From Dictyoglomus thermophilum H-6-12 (lineage in GTDB: Bacteria > Dictyoglomota > Dictyoglomia > Dictyoglomales > Dictyoglomaceae), in NCBI RefSeq assembly GCF_000020965.1, contig NC_011297.1, positions 1,426,001-1,490,000 of the forward strand: DNA of 64,000 nucleotides. Direction: 5' to 3'. Shown here piece after piece: positions 17,612-26,583 of the stretch (positions within the stretch are counted from its first letter, which is position 1; each line of letters begins with the position of its first letter). The position numbers and the translations under genes are program-made. Under the pieces are notes generated by a model. That model was not told where the DNA came from. It did not search any database and saw only the letters and a program-made list of their open reading frames with translations.

Positions 17612-18605
17612 GATAATACCTCATTATATGAGCTAAACCGAGAGGAGTTATAACTCTTCCCCTTGAAGTCCTCTGAATAAAACCAATTCTTAAAAGATAA
17701 GGTTCATATATAGACTCAATAGTTTCAGGAGACTCATTGAGAACTGCTGCCAGAGTTTTCAACCCCACAGGTCCTCCTGAGAATTTATCTTTTAAAGTAA
17801 AAAGAATCTTTCTATCTAACTCATCAAGACCATTTTCATCAATACCAATTAATTCAAGAACTTTTTTAGTTTCTGTTAAATCAATATTTTTATTATCCCT
17901 TAAATCAACATAATCTTTTATCCTCTTTAAAATCCTATTTGCAATTCTGGGAACACCTCTTGATCTCTTAGCAACTTCATAAATAGATTCATAGGAAAGA
18001 TTTAATCCAAGAATTTTTTGGGATCTTTCAATAATCTTAACCATCTCTTCATGAGTATAAAAGTCAAGAGTTGCTATAAAGCCAAAACGATCTCTCAGAG
18101 GAGTACTAAGCAATGCAGGCCTTGTGGTTGCACCTATTAGGGTAAAGGGGGGAAGTTTTAGACTCAAAACTTTACCGCCTGGACCCTTTCCAGCCACAAT
18201 GCTTATACTTCCGTCTTCTAAAGCAGAATAAAGTATTTCTTCCAAGGAAGGACTTAATCTGTGAATTTCATCTATAAAAATAACTCCCTTCTCTTCAATC
18301 CCTGTAAGTAAAGCTATCAAGTCACCACTTTTTTGTATTGATGGAGCAGATATCATTTTAATCTGAGTATTTTGTTCTTCTGCTATTATCAAAGCAAGGG
18401 TAGTTTTTCCTACGCCGGGAGGTCCTACAAAAAGAATATGGTCTATGGCTTCCTCTCTTTTTTTAGCAGCATTAATTATTAAAGCTAATCTTTCTTTTAT
18501 CTTTTCTTGCCCTATAAATTCCGATAAACTTTTGGGCCTTAAAGCATTATCAAGAGCTGGCTCTCTTTGTACAATAGAAAAATTAGGAAACTTCTTCATT
18601 TTCAT
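17601..18605 (-). CDS. ruvB: Holliday junction branch migration ATPase RuvB
   Basis: This 334-residue AAA+ motor of the RuvABC resolvasome has Walker A GPPGVGKTTLA, Walker B IFIDEIHRLS, sensor 1 IGATTRPALL, the arginine finger STPLRDRFG and a C-terminal winged helix (GPVGLKTLAAVLNE). The start overlaps ruvA by four bases. RuvB, RuvA and RuvC are all consecutive here. Confidence 0.98.
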   Translation of the reverse strand: MKMKKFPNFSIVQREPALDNALRPKSLSEFIGQEKIKERLALIINAAKKREEAIDHILFVGPPGVGKTTLALIIAEEQNTQIKMISAPSIQKSGDLIALLTGIEEKGVIFIDEIHRLSPSLEEILYSALEDGSISIVAGKGPGGKVLSLKLPPFTLIGATTRPALLSTPLRDRFGFIATLDFYTHEEMVKIIERSQKILGLNLSYESIYEVAKRSRGVPRIANRILKRIKDYVDLRDNKNIDLTETKKVLELIGIDENGLDELDRKILFTLKDKFSGGPVGLKTLAAVLNESPETIESIYEPYLLRIGFIQRTSRGRVITPLGLAHIMRYYHDQ

Positions 18606-19183
18606 GGCTCCTGAGATAACCTCTTTAGAGCAAACTTTATAATCTCTTCAAGATTATCTAAACTTTTAAATTCTTTCCTTATATCTCTCATAACCAATTC
18701 TATATCCTTCTTATCATATCCTAAATTCAAAAGAGCATTTTTTATTACATTTTCTTCGTCATTATAAACCCTCTTAGGAATAACACCTTTTATTTCAAGA
18801 AAAATCTTTTGAGCAATCTTCTTTCCAATTCCAGGTATATTTAAAAGTGTATTCAAATCTTCTTTTTCAAGCACCTCATAAAACTCTTTAGGAGGAAGCG
18901 TAGAAACAATCCTTAAAGCAATTTTTACCCCAACCCCCGTAATATTTTTAAGACTTTCAAACAAATCTCTTTCTTCTTCAGACAAAAAACCAAAAAGCTT
19001 TACATTATCTTTCTCTATAACCTCTGCCACATAGAGCAATACATTATCACCCAATTTTTCATTAAGCTTTAAAGCCAAATTCTTTCCAATATAAATCTTA
19101 AAACCAAAAGCTCCTGTATCAACTACAACAAAATCTTCAGCTATCCTTAAAAGTTTTCCATAGATATGGTTTAAAAATACCAA
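18602..19183 (-). CDS. ruvA: Holliday junction DNA helicase subunit RuvA
   Basis: This junction-binding tetramer subunit shows an N-terminal OB fold, two helix-hairpin-helix motifs (ITGVGVKIALRIV and IPGIGKKIAQKIF) and the C-terminal RuvB-contacting domain (residues 140 on). Three in-frame TTG codons compete for the start. I chose 19183 because an AGGAAGG site is nine bases upstream; the TTG at 19192 directly abuts that site and would have no spacing. It overlaps the ruvC end closely. Confidence 0.93.
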   Translation of the reverse strand: MVFLNHIYGKLLRIAEDFVVVDTGAFGFKIYIGKNLALKLNEKLGDNVLLYVAEVIEKDNVKLFGFLSEEERDLFESLKNITGVGVKIALRIVSTLPPKEFYEVLEKEDLNTLLNIPGIGKKIAQKIFLEIKGVIPKRVYNDEENVIKNALLNLGYDKKDIELVMRDIRKEFKSLDNLEEIIKFALKRLSQEP

Positions 19184-19185
19184 AA

Positions 19186-19662
19186 TCAACAACCTTCCTG
19201 TTTATAAATGTAAGAAATACATAAAGCTAAAGCATCGGCTACATCATCTGGTTTAGGAATATCTTTTAATTTCAATACTTCTTTTACCATATACTGTACT
19301 TGATCTTTAGTAGCCCTACCGTAACCTACCACCGAGAGTTTTACCTCAAGAGGAGTTAATATGGAAACCTCCCTCTGATGTTGTTGAGCTGCAAGAATTA
19401 TAACACCCTGCGCCTGTCCTATACTGATGGCAGTCTTGATATTTTTATTGAAAAAAACCTCTTCCATTACAACAGCATCGGGATTGTATAAATCTAAAAG
19501 AGAAGAGACTTGATCAAATAAATAATTCAATCTCCTTCCAATACTCCAATTGGAAGGAGTAGTCAAAGCTCCATACTCAATTACAGCTATTTTGTCATCC
19601 TCTTTATTCAAAATGCCATAACCTGTTATTGCTGTTCCAGGATCAAACCCTATAACAATCAT
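19186..19662 (-). CDS. ruvC: Holliday junction resolvase RuvC
   Basis: This 158-residue RNase H-fold endonuclease cuts four-way junctions. Catalytic acids are visible in GFDPGTAITGYG (first Asp), VVMEEVFF (Glu) and the final PDDVADALALC pair. The ATG follows the yebC stop codon directly, with only a weak ribosome-binding site, so translation is probably coupled. Confidence 0.97.
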   Translation of the reverse strand: MIVIGFDPGTAITGYGILNKEDDKIAVIEYGALTTPSNWSIGRRLNYLFDQVSSLLDLYNPDAVVMEEVFFNKNIKTAISIGQAQGVIILAAQQHQREVSILTPLEVKLSVVGYGRATKDQVQYMVKEVLKLKDIPKPDDVADALALCISYIYKQEGC

Positions 19663-20412
19663 CTATGAGAGAGACTGCAAAATTTCATCGGGTATATCAA
19701 AATTAGCATAAGTCTTTTGCACATCATCATGATCTTCAAGCTCTTCCATAAGTTTTAGAACCTTTTCAGCGTCGGGCCCATCTACAGGTACTACATTCTT
19801 AGGAACTTTTGTTACCTCAGCTTGGGTAATTTTATATCCCTTTTCCTCAAGTACATTCTTTACCTCAGAAAAGTTTTCAGGACTTGTTATAATCTCAACA
19901 CTATCTCCGCTTATCTGCACATCTTCAGCCCCAGCCTCAAGAGCATCCGCTATCAATTGATCTTCATCTTTTACACTCTCTTTTTCAATGAATATACTCC
20001 CTTTATCCTCAAAAATCCAAGCAACACAGCCTGCCTCTCCAAGGCTTCCTCCATGTTTAGTAAATATCCTTCTTATCTCAGCCGCAGTTCTATTTTTATT
20101 ATCCGTAACCACCTCTACCATTATTGCAACTCCGCCAGGTCCATATCCCTCATAGGTTACTTCCTCATAAGCAACCCCAGGAATAGCTCCTATTCCCCTC
20201 ATTATAGCCTTCTCTATATTTTCTTTAGGCATATTTGCCTCTTTAGCCCTTTCAATGGCAGCTCTCAAACGAGGATTAGTCTCAGGATTTCCTCCACCAT
20301 GTTTTGCTGCTATTATAATTTCCTTACTCAATTGAGAGAAAAGTTTACCCTTTTTAGCATCCGCTGCTGCCTTTCTATGTTTAATATTTGCCCACTTAGA
20401 GTGTCCTGACAT
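19663..20412 (-). CDS. YebC/PmpR family protein
   Basis: This 249-residue YebC/TACO1 protein has the invariant start [20 protein letters not shown], then [21 protein letters not shown] and [14 protein letters not shown]. Annotated for years as a transcription regulator; recent work on the family favours a role in translating difficult peptide stretches. It is the first gene of the 14-gene minus-strand run, with a strong GAAGGAGG site seven bases before ATG. The yebC-ruvCAB order is widely conserved. Confidence 0.96.
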   Translation of the reverse strand: MSGHSKWANIKHRKAAADAKKGKLFSQLSKEIIIAAKHGGGNPETNPRLRAAIERAKEANMPKENIEKAIMRGIGAIPGVAYEEVTYEGYGPGGVAIMVEVVTDNKNRTAAEIRRIFTKHGGSLGEAGCVAWIFEDKGSIFIEKESVKDEDQLIADALEAGAEDVQISGDSVEIITSPENFSEVKNVLEEKGYKITQAEVTKVPKNVVPVDGPDAEKVLKLMEELEDHDDVQKTYANFDIPDEILQSLS

Positions 20413-20480
20413 TATTCCGCCTCCTTCTTAAGTCAAAGATTTGCTATGTTTCATAAGCATTCTACAACATTTTATTAAGT

Positions 20481-20509
20481 TTGACAAGAATAGCACTTTT
20501 AATTAAACT
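20481..20509 (+). promoter_or_regulatory. Consensus promoter giving leaderless HAD phosphatase mRNA
   Basis: TTGACA (20481-20486), a 17-base spacer and TAAACT (20504-20509) end eight bases before the ATG at 20518, placing the transcription start within about two bases of the start codon. No ribosome-binding site is present. Confidence 0.7.
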
Positions 20510-20517
20510 ATCTTACT

Positions 20518-21231
20518 ATGGATATAAAATTGATTCTGACAGATATAGAAGGTTGTATCACAAAAGACAAAGGATATCCTTTAGACCTTTGTTCTCTTCA
20601 ATGGATAAGAGACAACATTAAAAAATTACCTCCCATATCCCTGAATACAGGCAGGTCAAAACCATATATTGAGGCGATACTACAAGCCATAGGAGAGTTT
20701 CAAGATTCGATAGGGGAAAATGGATGTACTATATTTTTGGTTGACAAAGATGATATTATCTTCCACCCTATGCTAAACGAAGAGATCCTTAAGCAAAAGG
20801 ATGAACTTAAAAAATTCTTGAAAGAGAAAATTAAAAATTTAGGTCACATAGAGCCAGGGAAAGAAGTATGTGTATCTATATTTCCAGAAAAGGGAGTTTC
20901 AGTAAAAGATCTTGCCGAGTACACTCAGGAACTTATTAAAGATAGATTTCCAGAGTTTCATTTAGTATATTCGTCAGTAGCTGTTGATATCACACCCAAG
21001 GGCATAGATAAAGGTGCAGGAATGGATGTACTATTGGAAATAAAGAATTTATCCTATGATGAGGTACTTGGAATTGGAGACAGCCTTGGAGACTATCCCT
21101 TCTTGAGTAAATTGAAACACAAGGCTACTCCTGCCAATGGTCATCCTAAAATAAAAGAGATAGCAACCTATATAGCTAAAGAGGAAGACATAAAGGGATT
21201 AATTGAGATATTTAAACACTTTTTCTTCTAA
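20518..21231 (+). CDS. HAD-superfamily phosphatase with DxE motif (phosphoglycolate phosphatase-like)
   Basis: The 237 residues carry HAD motif I as LTDIEGCI, motif II in SLNTGRSK, the motif III lysine in TPKGIDKGAG and motif IV GIGDSLGDYPFL, with a C2B-type cap between. The second acidic residue of motif I, normally Asp and acting as acid/base, is Glu here. The closest family type I recognise is the archaeal phosphoglycolate or sucrose-phosphate phosphatase group; the substrate is uncertain. Its end overlaps the convergent nnr gene by 20 bases. Confidence 0.8.
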   Translation: MDIKLILTDIEGCITKDKGYPLDLCSLQWIRDNIKKLPPISLNTGRSKPYIEAILQAIGEFQDSIGENGCTIFLVDKDDIIFHPMLNEEILKQKDELKKFLKEKIKNLGHIEPGKEVCVSIFPEKGVSVKDLAEYTQELIKDRFPEFHLVYSSVAVDITPKGIDKGAGMDVLLEIKNLSYDEVLGIGDSLGDYPFLSKLKHKATPANGHPKIKEIATYIAKEEDIKGLIEIFKHFFF

Positions 21232-22756
21232 TAATCTCCTCTACGGAATAGGGGATCATTTCAACTATATCTAAAGCCTTTAAACCAATATTACCTTTAT
21301 GCTCTTTCCATAACACCGAAGTATATCCATGAACAAAATTACCCAAGATACAAGCCTCCCTCAAAGTATACCCCTGAGCAACTAAGCCCGCAATTATTCC
21401 TGTAAGAACATCTCCTGAGCCAGCCGTTGCAAGCAAAGAATTGGCAAAAGGATTAACATATACATTACCCTCTTGATCAAAAAATAAAGAATAGGGACCT
21501 TTAAGTATCAAGTTTAATTGATGTTCTTTTACAAATAACCTACCTAATTCAACTCTCTTTCTCATAATTACATCTATACTTTCTCCCGTAACCCTTGACA
21601 TCTCTCCATAATGAGGGGTAAGTACTATACTCTTTTTCGAAATCTCCTTAAGAATGTCCTTTATAAAGGAAAGAGCATCTGCATCCACCACTACACTTTT
21701 ATCTACTTTTCTCAAAAATTCTTGAACAAGTTTTTTAGTATCCTCACTTATGCCTATGCCAGGTCCAATAGCTATAGAATCAATACCGTAATCCTCTACT
21801 ATATTTAAGAGATAATCTAAATTATCATAAGAAATATAACCCTCTGTATCTTTTAACGAAATATAGATGATTTCAGGATAATTTCCCCTATATAACATAT
21901 TAATTTTCTCTGGAACCGCAAGATAAACCATTCCTGCACCTATTCTCAATGCTGATAGAGCAGATAGAATAGGTGCTCCAGTATACTTAAAAGACCCTCC
22001 AATAATCAGTACTCTGCCCTTTTTTCCTTTATGAACCCTTTTGGAGGGAATACGAATAATATCCTTTACAAAATTCCAATCAACAAGATTTAAAGAAGAT
22101 TCCACAATATTCTCAATAACCTCTTTGGGAATTCCTAAATTACCTACAATAACTTCTCCCACATAATCTACAGCTTCGACCTCAAAAAGACCAATCTTAG
22201 GGAGAAACATAGTCAAAACATAGTTCGCTCTTATAGCTTCCCCCATTACCTCCCCAGTATCAGAATTTATTCCTGAGGGTACATCGATAGAAATTACCAT
22301 CTTGTTTAAGCCATTAATATATTTGAAGACCCTCTTTAAATCCTCCTCAATTTCTCTTTTTAAGCCTATTCCAAAAATTCCATCAATTATTAGATCATAC
22401 TCTTTAAGCTCTAGATAGTTTTGTAAAAGATTCCTTATCTCAACCAAACTTTGTAAAAGATTTAGTTGAATTTTCAAAAGATCTGATACTTTTCTATTCC
22501 ACAAATAAGAAAATATAGTAACTTTCTTAACTCCATTTGTGTACAAATACCTTGCTAAAGCAACCCCATCGCCCCCATTATTTCCTGGACCACAAAGAAT
22601 GGCAATTCTTTTATTATTTAAATCATCAAAATTTTCTTTGATAAAACTAAATAAAAAAGATGCAGCATTCTCCATTAACAATAAGGGTGGTACACCATAA
22701 TCCTTTTCTAACCTATATTCAAACTTTCTAATATCCTCCGAACTTACTAACTTCAC
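21212..22756 (-). CDS. nnr: Bifunctional NAD(P)H-hydrate epimerase/dehydratase
   Basis: This protein repairs damaged NADHX/NADPHX. The 514 residues fuse an N-terminal YjeF_N epimerase (GPGNNGGDGVALARYL, later DGIFGIGL and SIDVPSGINSDTG) to a C-terminal ADP-dependent dehydratase of ribokinase-like fold (GGSFKYTGAPILSALSALR, IGPGIG, ATAGSGDVLTGIIAGL). The GTG start overlaps the end of the NusG-II gene (GTGA) and has GGAGG seven bases upstream. Fast chemical hydration of NAD(P)H at high temperature makes this enzyme useful to a thermophile. Confidence 0.96.
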   Translation of the reverse strand: MKLVSSEDIRKFEYRLEKDYGVPPLLLMENAASFLFSFIKENFDDLNNKRIAILCGPGNNGGDGVALARYLYTNGVKKVTIFSYLWNRKVSDLLKIQLNLLQSLVEIRNLLQNYLELKEYDLIIDGIFGIGLKREIEEDLKRVFKYINGLNKMVISIDVPSGINSDTGEVMGEAIRANYVLTMFLPKIGLFEVEAVDYVGEVIVGNLGIPKEVIENIVESSLNLVDWNFVKDIIRIPSKRVHKGKKGRVLIIGGSFKYTGAPILSALSALRIGAGMVYLAVPEKINMLYRGNYPEIIYISLKDTEGYISYDNLDYLLNIVEDYGIDSIAIGPGIGISEDTKKLVQEFLRKVDKSVVVDADALSFIKDILKEISKKSIVLTPHYGEMSRVTGESIDVIMRKRVELGRLFVKEHQLNLILKGPYSLFFDQEGNVYVNPFANSLLATAGSGDVLTGIIAGLVAQGYTLREACILGNFVHGYTSVLWKEHKGNIGLKALDIVEMIPYSVEEIIRRKSV

Positions 22757-23100
22757 TCTTTTGCCTCCAGAGTAATAATTATTTTATTGGGAAGACAAAT
22801 AATGCTTTCTTCCTTTTTGTTTATAAATCCCTGTTTAACACAAAGTTTATCAGGACAAGGAGAAGAAATCATATGTACCCCTTTACCTTTTACATATTCA
22901 AAAATGCTTATCCCCAAAGGACCCTTAACCTCAAATCTATCTCCATCTTTTATTTCAATTAAAGATTTTGATAAAACTTCTTTATTATTAACATAAACTT
23001 TTAGAATAGTACCTTCACCTTTAGTATAATTAAAATAAAACAACAACAATGCTAGCAAAAGAAAAATCACTATCACTACTATATCATACTTCCTTAGCAT
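22753..23100 (-). CDS. NusG domain II-containing membrane-anchored protein
   Basis: This 115-residue protein has an N-terminal transmembrane helix (8-25) and a small beta domain of the NusG_II/DUF1312 type with the pattern SSPCPDKLCVKQGFI and ICLPNKIIITLE. Such proteins often sit beside Gx transporter or FMN-binding genes in Firmicutes; here it precedes nnr. Function is unknown. A TATACT box six bases before the ATG, with no ribosome-binding site, indicates a leaderless transcript. Confidence 0.82.
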   Translation of the reverse strand: MLRKYDIVVIVIFLLLALLLFYFNYTKGEGTILKVYVNNKEVLSKSLIEIKDGDRFEVKGPLGISIFEYVKGKGVHMISSPCPDKLCVKQGFINKKEESIICLPNKIIITLEAKE

Positions 23101-23106
23101 GTTTTA

Positions 23107-23115
23107 AGTATATCA
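23107..23115 (-). promoter_or_regulatory. Extended -10 promoter, leaderless NusG-II/nnr transcript
   Basis: On the minus strand TGa-TATACT is followed by six bases and then the ATG at 23100. It is back to back with the promoter of the divergent SagB-type gene. Confidence 0.6.
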
Positions 23116-23124
23116 CAATTTTGA

Positions 23125-23130
23125 TATAAT
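23125..23130 (+). promoter_or_regulatory. -10 box for the SagB-type oxidoreductase gene
   Basis: TATAAT ends ten bases before the ATG at 23141, so the leader would be only three to four bases. No ribosome-binding site can be seen. Confidence 0.5.
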
Positions 23131-23140
23131 ATGATGCACT

Positions 23141-23806
23141 ATGGAATGGATAGCAATGTTCATTTTAATAATAATTTTATTAATAAGGTTTACTTATGCT
23201 AATAATGGTAAAACCATAAAACTACCAAGCCCACTTTTAAAAAGTAGTATTTCAATTGAGGAAGCTCTGCTTTTAAGAAGATCTAAAAGATTTTATAAAG
23301 ATAACCCTCTCACCCTCCAAGAATTGTCCCAAATACTTTGGGCTTCCCAAGGAATATCAGACCCTGATTATAAGTTTAGGACATGCCCTTCTGCTGGAGC
23401 CTTATACCCTTTAGAAATTTATGTCTCAGTTCTAAGGGTAGATGGTATTGAGAGTGGTATTTACAAGTATAATCCAGAAAAACATGAGATAGTACAAATC
23501 TATAAAAGTTCCAAAAGAGAAGAACTCTACGAAGCATCCTTAAAACAAGAATGGATAAAAAGAGCCCCCGTAGTGATTATAATATGTGCCTCCTTTTATA
23601 AAACAAAGGCTAGGTATGGAGAAAGAGGAATAAGGTACATCTACATAGAAACAGGTCACTGTGCTCAGAATATTTATTTACAATGTGTCTCCTTAAACTT
23701 AGGAACCGTAGCTATAGGTGCTTTTGATGATGATGAAATAAAAAGAATTCTCAACTTACCCAAATTTGAATTCCCTACTTATCTAATGCCTATTGGCAAG
23801 ATTTAG
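23141..23806 (+). CDS. SagB/ThcOx-type nitroreductase-family oxidoreductase
   Basis: This 221-residue FMN-dependent oxidoreductase has LLLRRSKRFYKDNPLTLQEL, the SagB-type PSAGALYPLEIYV motif and a late ETGHCAQNIYLQC segment. A hydrophobic leader (1-20) suggests membrane anchoring or export, which is seen in some stand-alone members. No cyclodehydratase or precursor peptide gene is adjacent, so a role in azoline peptide synthesis is not supported. The substrate is unknown. Confidence 0.85.
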   Translation: MEWIAMFILIIILLIRFTYANNGKTIKLPSPLLKSSISIEEALLLRRSKRFYKDNPLTLQELSQILWASQGISDPDYKFRTCPSAGALYPLEIYVSVLRVDGIESGIYKYNPEKHEIVQIYKSSKREELYEASLKQEWIKRAPVVIIICASFYKTKARYGERGIRYIYIETGHCAQNIYLQCVSLNLGTVAIGAFDDDEIKRILNLPKFEFPTYLMPIGKI

Positions 23807-23880
23807 TCATCTTTGTTGACAAATTTTTAATCGTAATGTTAGACTCTTTTAAAAAATATATAATCCGAGGTGAATAAAAA

Positions 23881-24915
23881 ATGTCCGAAAAGTTTATGAT
23901 TAAAGAAATAAGAGAAGGGCTCCATATAATCAAGAATTACAAAAATCGCTGGGAAGAATTTGTGGAAGTTTCAAATAAAATAAAATCTTTTGAATTTCAT
24001 AATATTATTTTTGTGGCAAGAGGATCGTCAGATAACGCTGCTACATGGGGAAAATATTATATGGAATCCCATTTGAATATTCCTGTATCCTTATGTGCTC
24101 CATCTTTATTTACTATCTACAAACTCCCTCCTAATCTTAAATCTTCCCTTGTTATTGCCATCTCCCAGTCTGGAGAAAGTGATGACATCTGTGAAGTCGT
24201 GAGAAAAGCCAATGAACAAGGAGCTTTGACTATTGGTATAACCAATAATCCTCAAGGAAAGCTAGCTCAAATAGCCCAAATAAATATTTTTCTAAACTCA
24301 GGAGTAGAAAGAAGTGTTGCAGCCACCAAAACCTATTTATCCCAATTGGTCTCTATCTATTTTTTAACAAATTCAATTATAGGTAGAAGTGCATTAGAAG
24401 AATTTGATAAAATATTAAACGCTATGGAAGATATACAAAAGAGAGAAGAGGAAATAAAAGAAAAAGTAAAACCATATAAATACATGGAACACTGTGCAAT
24501 CCTTGGAAGAGGGTTTAATTTATCTACAGCTTTAGAAACTGCTCTAAAGCTCAAGGAAACCTCTTATATTATTGCTCAAGCCTACTCCTCAGCAGATTTT
24601 ATGCATGGTCCCCTTGCTCTTGCCTCGGAAGGATTTCCTGTATTTTTCTTCGTTCCTAAAGGAGAAAGTATGGAACATTCCTTGGAAGTTTTAGGAACCT
24701 TAAAGGAAAAGAGAAGCGATATATTTATATTTACCAATGAAGCTGAGCTTACAAAAGAGTATGAGGGAATCTATATAGATTGTGATGTACCAGAATACGT
24801 CACCCCTATACCTTTTATTTACCCAGCTCAAATTTTTGCTTACTATCTTGCTGAGATTAAAGGAAGAGACCCTGACAATCCTAGAAACATAAGAAAGGTT
24901 ACTATTACAAGATGA
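23881..24915 (+). CDS. SIS-domain sugar-phosphate isomerase/deaminase (GlmS C-half-like)
   Basis: The 344 residues contain two SIS domains and no glutaminase domain. Motifs are VARGSSDNAATWG, SQSGESDDICEVV, SVAATKTYLSQL and LETALKLKETSYI followed by ADFMHGPLAL, which keeps the Glu, Lys, Glu and His of the GlmS isomerase site. Such free-standing proteins act as glucosamine-6-phosphate deaminase (NagB-II type) or related aldose-ketose isomerases. It has a GAGGTG ribosome-binding site and leads a seven-gene operon, overlapping the next gene by four bases. Confidence 0.85.
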   Translation: MSEKFMIKEIREGLHIIKNYKNRWEEFVEVSNKIKSFEFHNIIFVARGSSDNAATWGKYYMESHLNIPVSLCAPSLFTIYKLPPNLKSSLVIAISQSGESDDICEVVRKANEQGALTIGITNNPQGKLAQIAQINIFLNSGVERSVAATKTYLSQLVSIYFLTNSIIGRSALEEFDKILNAMEDIQKREEEIKEKVKPYKYMEHCAILGRGFNLSTALETALKLKETSYIIAQAYSSADFMHGPLALASEGFPVFFFVPKGESMEHSLEVLGTLKEKRSDIFIFTNEAELTKEYEGIYIDCDVPEYVTPIPFIYPAQIFAYYLAEIKGRDPDNPRNIRKVTITR

Positions 24916-25385
24916 ACCACATATTTCAAATATTAAAAGATTTATCACAAAATCCAATATTCATAATCCCCATATTGGTAGCTATCATCACGCAAGGAAT
25001 AAAAGGGTTAATAAGAAGTCTTCAGGAGAAAAAATTCCTCTGGAGAGCCTTTTTTGAGTGGGGCGGAATGCCAAGTTCTCACTCAGCCCTTGTAGTATCA
25101 CTATCTCTCATAATTGGCATAAAAGAAGGCTTCAATTCTACTCTATATATTCTTTCCATGTTCTTTGCAGGTATAGTAATAGCAGATGCCATTGGTGTGA
25201 GACTTGCCACCGAGGAACAAGCAAAAGTTATAAACAAAATTATACAAAAGGAATTAAAAGATCCTGAGTTAAAAGAGATCTACTTAAAGGAGTCTATAGG
25301 GCATACGCCCATAGAGGCTATAACTGGAGGAATTATCGGCCTCATCTTAGCCCATGTTATATACTACACATTTTTTGTAAAATGA
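24912..25385 (+). CDS. Divergent PAP2 family (DUF212) membrane protein
   Basis: This 157-residue membrane protein has about four hydrophobic segments and the family signatures PSSHSALVVSLSL, GIVIADAIGVRLATEEQA and GHTPIEAITGG. Divergent PAP2 proteins resemble phosphatidic acid phosphatases, but activity is little studied. It overlaps both neighbours by ATGA junctions. The gene after it is a glycosyltransferase of the glycolipid type, so membrane lipid metabolism is plausible. Confidence 0.9.
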   Translation: MNHIFQILKDLSQNPIFIIPILVAIITQGIKGLIRSLQEKKFLWRAFFEWGGMPSSHSALVVSLSLIIGIKEGFNSTLYILSMFFAGIVIADAIGVRLATEEQAKVINKIIQKELKDPELKEIYLKESIGHTPIEAITGGIIGLILAHVIYYTFFVK

Positions 25386-26581
25386 AAATAGCATTCTTTA
25401 GTGATACCTATATTCCTCAGAAGAATGGCGTAGCTACCTCTTTAAATTTTCTAAAGAAGACTTTAGAAGAGGAGAATCACTCCATTTACCTTTTTATACC
25501 CAATATTCCCAACCTTCCTAAAGAAAAAAATATATATATCCTTCCATCCATAACATTTCCCTTTCAGAAAGAGCACCGAGTTGCCCTACCCTACTCTCTA
25601 AAATATGACTTTATGATAAGAAAAATAAATCCTCATGTAATACACACCCACTCTCCTTTTTCTCTCGGAATCTTTGGACTATACGAAGGGAAAAGGATAA
25701 AAAGACCAATAATCCATACTTATCATACACTTCTTCCAGATTATGCCTATTACATATGGGATCACTTTCCAAATTTTATAAAGCAAAACATAATAGATGA
25801 AGAAAAAGCTAGAAAAATAGCTATCTGGATAAGCAGAGAATACTGTAATCATTCCGATTTAGTTATTGCTCCCTCAACTAAAATAAAGAGACTTCTTAAA
25901 GAATTTGGGGTAAAAAAACCCATAGAAGTACTTCCTAATGGCATAGATTTGGATAAATTTAGGAAAATTCCTAAAAATGAAGCAAGAAAAGATTTAAATC
26001 TCCCCCTTAATGCAGTACTACTTCTTTTTGTAGGAAGACTTGGAAAGGAAAAAAATATTGAATTTCTCATCGAAGTACTAGAAATTATTAAGAATAATAC
26101 AGATAAATTGATCTATCTGGTTATCGTGGGAGATAATCCCGATAAAAGAGTAATGGAAGAGCTAAAAAATAAAGCTAAGGCTCTAAACGTCTACGATAGG
26201 ACTATTTTTACTGGATATTTGGATTATGATAAAGTTATTAAAGCCTATTACGCCTCTGATATATTTGTATTTTCTTCAATTACAGAAACTCAAGGCTTAG
26301 TCATTCTTGAAGCGATGGCATCAGGACTTCCTGTGGTGGCTATAGAAGATGATGCAATTTCAGATTTTGTTAAAAATGGAATAAATGGTTTTTTAATACC
26401 CAATAATCAAGAAGCTAAGAAAATATTTTCAGAAAAAATAATAACCCTCATTGAGAATAGGGATTTATATGAAAAAATGTCTATAAATGCCCTTGATAAC
26501 TCAAAGCTTTTCCATATAAAAATCCTTAATAAAAAACTTCTCTCCTTGTATGAATACCTGATAAAAGAATATAATATATAA
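25382..26581 (+). CDS. Glycosyltransferase family 4
   Basis: This 399-residue GT-B enzyme starts with SDTYIPQKNGVATS and has VIHTHSPFSLGIFGLY, PNGIDLDKF, LLFVGRLGKEKN and the donor-site ETQGLVILEAMASGLPVV. The N-terminal pattern matches diacylglycerol glucosyltransferases of thermophiles and Firmicutes, so a glycolipid role is plausible given the PAP2-like gene upstream; the acceptor is not provable from sequence. It ends two bases before nurA. Confidence 0.9.
   Translation: MKIAFFSDTYIPQKNGVATSLNFLKKTLEEENHSIYLFIPNIPNLPKEKNIYILPSITFPFQKEHRVALPYSLKYDFMIRKINPHVIHTHSPFSLGIFGLYEGKRIKRPIIHTYHTLLPDYAYYIWDHFPNFIKQNIIDEEKARKIAIWISREYCNHSDLVIAPSTKIKRLLKEFGVKKPIEVLPNGIDLDKFRKIPKNEARKDLNLPLNAVLLLFVGRLGKEKNIEFLIEVLEIIKNNTDKLIYLVIVGDNPDKRVMEELKNKAKALNVYDRTIFTGYLDYDKVIKAYYASDIFVFSSITETQGLVILEAMASGLPVVAIEDDAISDFVKNGINGFLIPNNQEAKKIFSEKIITLIENRDLYEKMSINALDNSKLFHIKILNKKLLSLYEYLIKEYNI
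26546..26575 (+). promoter_or_regulatory. Possible internal promoter before nurA
   Basis: TTGTAT, 18 bases and TATAAT end eight bases before the nurA ATG at 26584, which has no ribosome-binding site. It lies inside the end of the glycosyltransferase gene. It could drive a leaderless nurA-herA-mre11-rad50 transcript, but the AT-rich context makes chance likely. Confidence 0.3.
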
Positions 26582-26583
26582 TA

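Noticed and set aside
19822-20409. 195-residue plus-strand frame opposite yebC
   Set aside because: Antisense to an invariant, well-conserved gene; composition is that of a shadow frame (Ser, Tyr, Ile runs).
23141-23806. Azoline peptide (streptolysin S-like) biosynthesis cluster
   Set aside because: SagB-type fold only; no cyclodehydratase, precursor or protease genes nearby.
26546-26575. Strong independent promoter of nurA
   Set aside because: Kept only as a weak feature. The TATAAT lies in the coding end of the previous gene in AT-rich sequence and the -35 is poor.
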